DNA of 64,000 bases, taken from contig QANT01002001.1 of the NCBI GenBank assembly GCA_003254885.1, forward strand, positions 49,615-113,614, given 5' to 3'. Both the position numbers and the translations under genes were made by a program. Of the stretch, positions 57,813 through 64,000 are shown piece by piece (the first letter of the stretch is position 1; every line of letters starts with the position of its first letter). The DNA is from Purshia tridentata. Taxonomy: Eukaryota; Streptophyta; Magnoliopsida; Rosales; Rosaceae. The notes beneath the pieces are model-generated. The model ran no database searches. It was not told where the DNA came from and was given only the letters and a program-made list of their open reading frames with translations.

Positions 57813-60068
57813 ATGGCGGGTTGTTCTTCGAGCTTTGGAATATCAAATGCTGTAACCTTGCGGAACAAGGTCGTTTTGAGGAAGATTTGTAGTCAAAATT
57901 TGATTTTTGATAGCGTAAGGTTTAGGAATGATGCAAAGGAGGTAGCTTTGCAAGTGTTCTGTAGGAACAGTAGCTTTAGACATGGGCTGAATTCAATTTC
58001 CATGAAGAAGGACCGGAATTTTATGATCATGAGTATGTCGCAGCCTCAGGCTGAATCACAATCTGGGTTAGGTGCAGTAACAGTTTCAACTGAGGTAGGT
58101 GATGCTGTTGTAGAAAAAGGAACTAGGATTTTGAGGAATGAGTATGGATCGAAAACCGAAAATGATGGTAATGATGGGAATATGTTTGATGGTAGCGGTG
58201 GTAATGGGAAATACAAAAATGGTAGAGGAGGAGGAGGAGGAGGTGGTGGGAGTGGTGGAGGGGATGGGGATGATAAAGAAGAAGAAGAATTTGGGCCAAT
58301 TATGAAATTTGAAGAGGTTATGGAAGAGGTAAATGCTCGAGGGGCTAGTCTGCCCTCTGATATGTTAGCGGCTGCCAAGAGTGAGGGGATTCGAAAAGTG
58401 CTTCTCCTTAGATATCTGGATTTGCAGGTACAGATCTACTAAACTTCTATTCAGTATTTCTGTATCAAATTATCACTGTCTTCTGAACTAGTGATTCTTT
58501 CTCCTAATGCGGTGATATTTAAACTGTAGGGGTCAACCTGGCCTCTAGGCTTTGCAATGAAGTCATGCTCAATGCTTCGTGATCGAATGCTAGCTGACCC
58601 ATCTTTCTTATTCAAAATTGGAACAGAGGTTTGTTAAGCTTGTTTTGATATAATTTTACACATATTATCCATCTACTTATGTGTAGATGTAAGATGGTAC
58701 CATATTTGTTCATCAAAAAGGAAACATGAGTGGTACTGTATGTATCACCTATTATGAAAGGGAAGAGTATCATCAACTTGAATATGTCATGTTTTAACTA
58801 TCCTGTATGTGGGACATGCATAAGATCATCTACGAGACTTTGACATGGTCTTGTCACTGCCACATTGTTTTTGTATAGATATATTAATCATCATTCACTC
58901 AATGTGGCACAGATAGTCATTGATTCTTGTTGTGCTACATTTGCGGAAGTTCAAAAGAGGGGCAAAGATTTCTGGGCAGAATTTGAGTTGTATGTTGCAG
59001 ATCTTTTGGTTGGGGTGGTAGTTAATGTTGCTTTGGTTGGGATGCTGGCACCCTATGCTCGTATTGGGCAACCATCATTATCAAAAGGGATCCTTGGGCG
59101 CATGCAAAATTCTTACGCAGCTCTTCCTAGCAGGTTAATAGCTCATGCAAAAACAATACACAAACATTTATATCAGTGCTCTTACATTTGTTTATGTATC
59201 ATAGTATTATGATACTCTGTTCACATCTCCTTTGTAGAAAATAATGAGTATTTATTAAGTTTTTTAAGTGATCCTCTTATGCAGTGTATTTGAAGCTGAA
59301 AGGCCAGGATGCAGATACTCTGTCAAGCAGCGAATTGGCACTTACTTCTTTAAGGTAAGATTTACGCATATCTTAGCCAAATGATATGTTATTTCTTGCT
59401 TAATTATTCTTGTTGATCTAATCTTTCTGTTCTCAGGGCATCATGTATGGATCTGTAGGCTTTGCATGTGGTATTATTGGCCAAGGAATTGCAAATTTAA
59501 TCATGAATGCAAAGCGGTACATTTCTTTTGAGACATACTACTAAGTTCAGCAGCATTTCTGATATGATCATTCCTCACCAAATTATTTTCTAAATATCAG
59601 GAGCATAAAGAAATCAGAAGAGGACATACCTGTGCCACCTCTACTTAAGAGTGCAGCTCTTTGGGGTATGCATTACTTCCATTAGATTTGTTAAAGGTTA
59701 TCAAGATTATTGTTTTTTTATGACATTGGATGCGCTTTGCTGTCCATAAGTTTATATCCTTGTTTCCCCGATGTTTCAGTTTCATATGGTTCTAGTTGAC
59801 AATTGTTTACGTTAGTTGTTATGTGTGTTGTCTATTTCAATAATTGGTCTTCTTTTTGTACCCCAAACTACCAGGTGTTTTCCTTGCTGTCTCTTCCAAC
59901 ACCCGCTATCAGATTGTCAATGGACTTGAACGCTTGGTTGAGGCATCGCCTTTGGCAAAGCAGATCCCGCCAGTTGCAATGGCATTCACTGTTGGTGTAC
60001 GATTTGCCAACAACGTTTATGGTGGGATGCAATTTGTGGACTGGGCTAGATGGAGTGGGGTGCAATAA
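57813..60068 (+). CDS. RETICULATA-related family protein, plastid envelope
   Basis: Seven exons: 57813-58427, 58530-58628, 58913-59133, 59285-59354, 59437-59516, 59601-59665 and 59875-60068, encoding 447 residues. The N-terminal 90 residues or so are basic and Ser/Asn-rich, a likely plastid transit peptide. A Gly run then an acidic stretch (GGGDGDDKEEEEFGP, about 148-170) leads into the conserved DUF3411 domain, with EVNARGASLPSDML, LADPSFLFKIGTE, YVADLLVGVVVNVALVG, GIMYGSVGFACGIIGQGI and a C-terminus NNVYGGMQFVDWARW. RETICULATA proteins lie in the chloroplast envelope and affect leaf mesophyll development and amino-acid balance; their biochemical role is unclear. A 5' UTR intron (57560 to near 57797) is probable. 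The start is the first ATG after that intron. Confidence 0.93.
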
Positions 60069-61228
60069 CTTGATGAGTTTTAGTGGGGGATGTTCTCTTC
60101 TAAAGATAGGGCTGGGGCAGAGTAAACCTTTCTGGTGATATGGCTCTATAAACGTCATATTTATTGATGTTAAGATATGTCTAATTATATAATTTCTTGT
60201 CAGATTTGCAAGCACAAAATCATCAATTAGGTATTCAGTCCCTTATAAACTTCCAATCCTGTTAGGGTAGTTTGATCCTCAATGCTTTAATGTAATATGG
60301 AAAATGCTGAGTCGAATGTCTGACATCTATTATGAGATTGGAGAACCTTAGTTCCTTAGATTTGTTGCCTGTGCAGATGTGAATGGTTACAGTTGGCACC
60401 ATGCCTGTAATTGCATTGCGAGTGATGCATTCCTTTCTTTCATTTAAGCCAATCAGACTAGGTCAAAACAATGCTTGCTCCCTTCCATTTGTTGTCCCCC
60501 TATGTTCTTTTTTTTTCAACCTCCTAGAATTGGCTCAAATGGCTTGTTCAAAGTCCACCCATAAATTAGACCAAAATAAAAGTCTACCCAGAATCATAGT
60601 TTGCGGATTCAAAGATCACACCAGCAAAATGCAGCTCTATCCATAAGTAAAAGGCATGGATGTAACAATTTTTCAGAAGGAAGTCTCAATCTTCAAGCAA
60701 CAAGAGAAAATGATTTTGACACGAGGAGCTATAGAAGTTTTGACCTAGAATCAGGTCATCTCCTTTAAGCTGTACAATAAAGACATCTTCTGAGCCATAC
60801 AATAAAGACAACCTTCAGTTAAAAGAAAGAAAAAACTATGGAAGCGGCCCAACTTCGACCCCCTTTGACCTTCCTTGTAACCAAAACAAAACAATACAAA
60901 CCGTGGAAGGGTTTCAAGGGTTTCAATTGTTATGTGTGAAGTTAAGTCATTACAGCTAACTCCCTTATTTTGGGAGGAGTAGTTAATTATGACAAGTCCT
61001 CAATTTATATGGGATATGAATTTTCCTTGATTTTATGAGCAACAACTAGTTCTGAATTCAAAGAAAATTATGTCCTTCCAACATAAAGAGGAAAGCCTTT
61101 ACCCGCAAGAATCGGACGGAGCAAATATAGGCATTAATGCGAGTTGTCAGTCCAACAAACCACAACTTACACTCACAGAGCATCACAATATACAACAAAA
61201 AGTTAGAGAGAGAGAGAGAGAGAGAGAG
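60069..61228. other. Spacer upstream of the NPF gene
   Basis: 3' UTR of the RETICULATA-related gene and the NPF promoter. The ORF at 60383-60646 has no family features. No TATA box stands out. Confidence 0.5.
61205..61228 (+). repeat. (AG)12 microsatellite directly before the NPF start codon
   Basis: Twelve AG units that run straight into ATG 61229, so they form the end of the 5' UTR. Confidence 0.9.
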
Positions 61229-63131
61229 ATGGAGCATACACATTCTTCATCAAGGGAGCTAGACTGTCAATCATCCCCTTCTCCCAAAAGACCAGTTGGA
61301 GGATGGAAAGCCATCAGATATATACTAGGTGATTATTCATGAAAACTTTGCACTTATGTTAATTCATGTTGTCTTCTCATTTCTAGCTATATCTTTTTAT
61401 TTTATTTTATATGTGACATGTATCCCAATGTGGAATTGAACCTCAGCTCTGTAATTTGTGTTTTTGAAGGGAATGAAACCTTTGAGAAGTTGGCTTCCAT
61501 GAGTTTGATTGCAAATTTGGTGCTGTATCTGCATACCAAGTATAACTTGGACAATGTAGTTTCAGCTGATGTCTTTAATATCTGGGCTGGTTCATGCAAC
61601 ATTGCAACATTAATTGGTGCATTCCTTTCTGACAAGTACCTGGGAAAGTACTATACTCTTCTCTTTAGCTCAATAGCTTCCCTCCTGGTAACAACCTATA
61701 AATAATAATACCATTACAGAAATTCTGTAAGGATTCTATAAACTGTTGTTAATTATTTCAAATTGACAGGGCATGGGGACCTTGACCTTAACTGCAAGTC
61801 TACATGAATTAACTCCCTCTGCCTGCAATGGACAGACCCAATGCCAAAAACCCAATACTTGGCAGATGGCCGTCCTCTGTTCAGGTCTCGGGCTGCTGGT
61901 TATCGGATCCGGAGGCCTTAGACCCTGCAACATTGCCTTCGGAGCTGATCAATTTGACACCACAACAGAGAAGGGAAGAGCACATCTAGATAGCTTTTGC
62001 AATTGGTGGTACCTCTTGTTTACTCTGGCCCTTGTGGTAGCTCTCACTGGTGTGGTCTATATTCAGACCAGTGTGAGCTGGGTTTTGGGTTTTGCCATTC
62101 CAACTGGCTGCTTTGCCCTCTCCGTATTGATTTTCTTGCTTGGCCGCAACTTGTACATACGAGTAAAGCCCAAAGGAAACATATTTGGGGACATTTTCAA
62201 GGTAATAACAGCTGCTTGCAGAAAGTGTGGTTCTAATTCTACTGGCCATTCCTTTTATGATTCTCCTTCAGTAGCTCCAACAGATAGGCTCAAGTTCTTT
62301 GACAAGGCTGCTATGATCTTAGACCCCAGAGAATTGGACAGCCATGGCAAGCCCAAGAATGGTTGGAGATTATGCAGTGTGCAACAAGTGGAGCAACTCA
62401 AATCCGTCATATGCATTTTGCCTGTTTGGCTGTGTGTGATCGGTTGCTTCATAAGCATGCAACAAATGTCATCTTTTGGGATCTTTCAAGCCATTCAAAT
62501 GAAGAAATCGATCGGACCCAGTTTCCAAATCCCACCAGCCTGGATGGGTCTCGCTCCAATGGTTGCACTTTCGATATGGATCATCATCTACGAAAGCATT
62601 TACATTCCTCAAATGCAGAAAATGAAAAATAACAATAATGATGGTAGTGGAAGGTTGACAATGGAGCAAAGGTTCAAGATTGGCATTGTGATGTCGATTC
62701 TGTGCATGGTGGTGGCTGGGGTCACAGAGATGAAGCGCAGGGACTCAGCTTTGGAACATGGGTCGTTCGAGTCACCTATTAGTGTCACATTGCTTGTGCC
62801 ACAATTTGCCTTGGCAGGTCTGATTGAAGCTTTTGCTGCAATAGCGTTGATGGAGTTGCTTACCACGCAGTGGCCACAGAGCATGAGGACTTTTGCCGGG
62901 GCAGTCTTCTTCCTCAGCTTGTCCATTGCAAGCTACTCAACCACAATTCTTGTAAATGTGGTCAAGAAACTGTCTGGGTTGAATGGAAAGTCGTCATGGT
63001 TGGGTGGCAATGACCTTAACAAGAACAGGCTTGATTACTACTATTTCACAATTGCTGCTCTTGGGGTCATAAATTTCTTGTATTTCCATTTCTTTGCACG
63101 CCATGCACTATCTGTCCTCCGCCGTTGCTGA
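61229..63131 (+). CDS. NRT1/PTR family (NPF2-type) proton-coupled transporter
   Basis: Three exons, 61229-61328, 61470-61687 and 61770-63131, encode 559 residues. The exon plan (two short, one long) and signatures (NETFEKLASM in helix 1, DKYLGKYYTLLFSS after helix 2, FGADQFDTTTEKGR and NWWYLLFT) place it in NPF, closest to NPF2 (nitrate, glucosinolate or other metabolite transport) by my reading. It should have 12 transmembrane helices in the plasma membrane or tonoplast. The long central loop (about 250-320) contains the charged part KFFDKAAMILDPRELDSHG. The ExxER proton-coupling motif found in many nitrate NPFs is NETFEK here, so the second Glu is kept but Arg is Lys, as in other NPF2 sequences I remember. 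Substrate not determinable. ATG 61229 is preceded by an AG repeat. Confidence 0.93.
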
Positions 63132-64000
63132 CCATCCCAAAAACCCATCTGACTGCGATCCGTCTTTTCTTTTGGTCTAAAAACAACTCTTCCTTGGACT
63201 CTTGGAGGTTGCATAATGTACAACGTTTTAGAGGTCTGCTTACAAAAACAACCAGATGATTTGGTCTGAGATTTGGATCTTTACTATTTCTGACTAATTT
63301 CACCAATTTTTCATTTTTTTTTGAGAGTATTCATCATGTCGATCATCAAAAGTATCAAGAGAAATAAATTATTGTGCTCCACCACTCCTAACAAATTCAT
63401 CTTCATATGATACAAAGACGAACAGAATTCTAAATTGCTAGCGTAATTTGGAGTACTAGATGTAATATGATGGCAGTCCTTCTTTAGTATAGTTAATTGG
63501 GTTTTACTGGCAAACATTTTCGAAAATGTAGTCAGATCTTTTCTAGCCTTGACAATTAATTGACTAAAGATTAAAATTGTGTGTAATTTTGGAGTGTCAC
63601 TATTGGCTTAAACTAATTAACTCTATAAGCTCTTGAAATTAATATGATATTGAGAATGATGGGATAATGAATTAAAATTAGGATGAATTCCCTCCAAACG
63701 TAATTAAAAAGTATAATGAAATAATTAACTCCCTTCTTCAAAAAAAAAAAAAGTAATTAACTCTAGGGTTAATTACATAAAAATCAATAAAATAATTTCT
63801 AATTCCATAATGGTCAATGCATTATCTAAATAATAGGCACTGACTAAAATGTAATAAAATAAAAATAAAGAGTAACAACTAGACTTAAAACATAGGTGTA
63901 TTTACGTTTCTTGCCATTTTGCTTACATATTAGTGACATCATCAATGTCTCATAATTATAAAAATTAGGGTTAATTACATAAAAATCAATAAAATAATTT
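63132..64000. other. Spacer downstream of the NPF gene with a 35-bp direct repeat
   Basis: NPF 3' UTR, then AT-rich sequence. A 35-bp perfect direct repeat lies at 63764-63798 and 63966-64000 and runs into the window edge. No gene seen. Confidence 0.6.
63764..64000. repeat. Direct repeat, 35 bp or more, offset 202 bp
   Basis: 63764-63798 and 63966-64000 are identical, starting TAGGGTTAATTACATAAAAA. The second copy is cut by the window end, so the true repeat may be longer and may be a tandem array with a unit near 202 bp or the ends of an element. Confidence 0.8.

Noticed and set aside
58046-58378. Minus-strand ORF with a long Pro run
   Set aside because: It is the antisense of the Gly-rich linker in the RETICULATA-related gene (GGA/GGT read backwards).
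1-64000. Biosynthetic gene cluster, CRISPR, phage or operon-like system
   Set aside because: The genes are unrelated, individually promoted plant nuclear genes; nothing supports a coordinated novel system.

Overview
This window is nuclear DNA of a flowering plant, most likely a eudicot and probably a rosid (the finer placement is a guess). The evidence is intron-rich genes with AT-rich introns, plant-only families (AKR4C, bifunctional P5CS, RETICULATA-related, S-domain receptor kinases, NPF), a plant-type tRNA-Val(CAC) and many small MITEs in introns and spacers. I rebuilt exon structures by hand from reading-frame continuity, splice sites and family knowledge. For every multi-exon gene the exon lengths add up to an open frame.

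Layout. 1-14221 (+): four tandem AKR4C aldo-keto reductase genes, the first cut by the window edge, with a MAM33-type mitochondrial glycoprotein gene inserted between the third and fourth. 15784-23579 (-): a complete 20-exon P5CS gene, the entry enzyme of proline synthesis. 26698-30104 (+): a 12-exon plastid-type uracil phosphoribosyltransferase gene. 31461-34371 (-): two short genes, one glycine/histidine-rich membrane protein and one 56-residue Cys/Ser-rich ORF, with a Tourist-like and an hAT-like MITE around them. 36500-38543 (-): a 7-exon PRA1-family gene, followed by tRNA-Val. 41816-47725 (+): a 13-exon autophagy kinase gene, ATG1. 49058-56307 (+): two single-exon S-domain receptor-like kinase genes and a relic of a third. 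57813-60068 (+): a RETICULATA-related plastid membrane protein gene. 61229-63131 (+): an NRT1/PTR-family transporter gene of NPF2 type.

How the genes relate. They are not an operon or one pathway. Several fit stress and metabolite handling: AKR4C detoxifies reactive carbonyls, P5CS makes proline, ATG1 starts autophagy, UPP salvages uracil and NPF2 moves nitrate or metabolites. The gene neighbourhood (AKR4C, UPP, ATG1, RETICULATA family) recalls, from memory, the Arabidopsis blocks around At2g37760-At2g37860 and At3g53880-At3g53930, so it is probably an old collinear block.

I found no undescribed multi-gene system. The most unusual signals are: a catalytic Lys-to-Arg change in the fourth AKR; a 124-bp frame-changing tandem duplication in the MAM33 transit-peptide region; four GC-AG introns, two at a position where a paralogue uses GT; a TATA box held inside an inverted repeat in two AKR promoters; a 770-bp Tourist-like element ending about 15 bp from a TATA box; and an intergenic mosaic of ATG1 intron and exon pieces.
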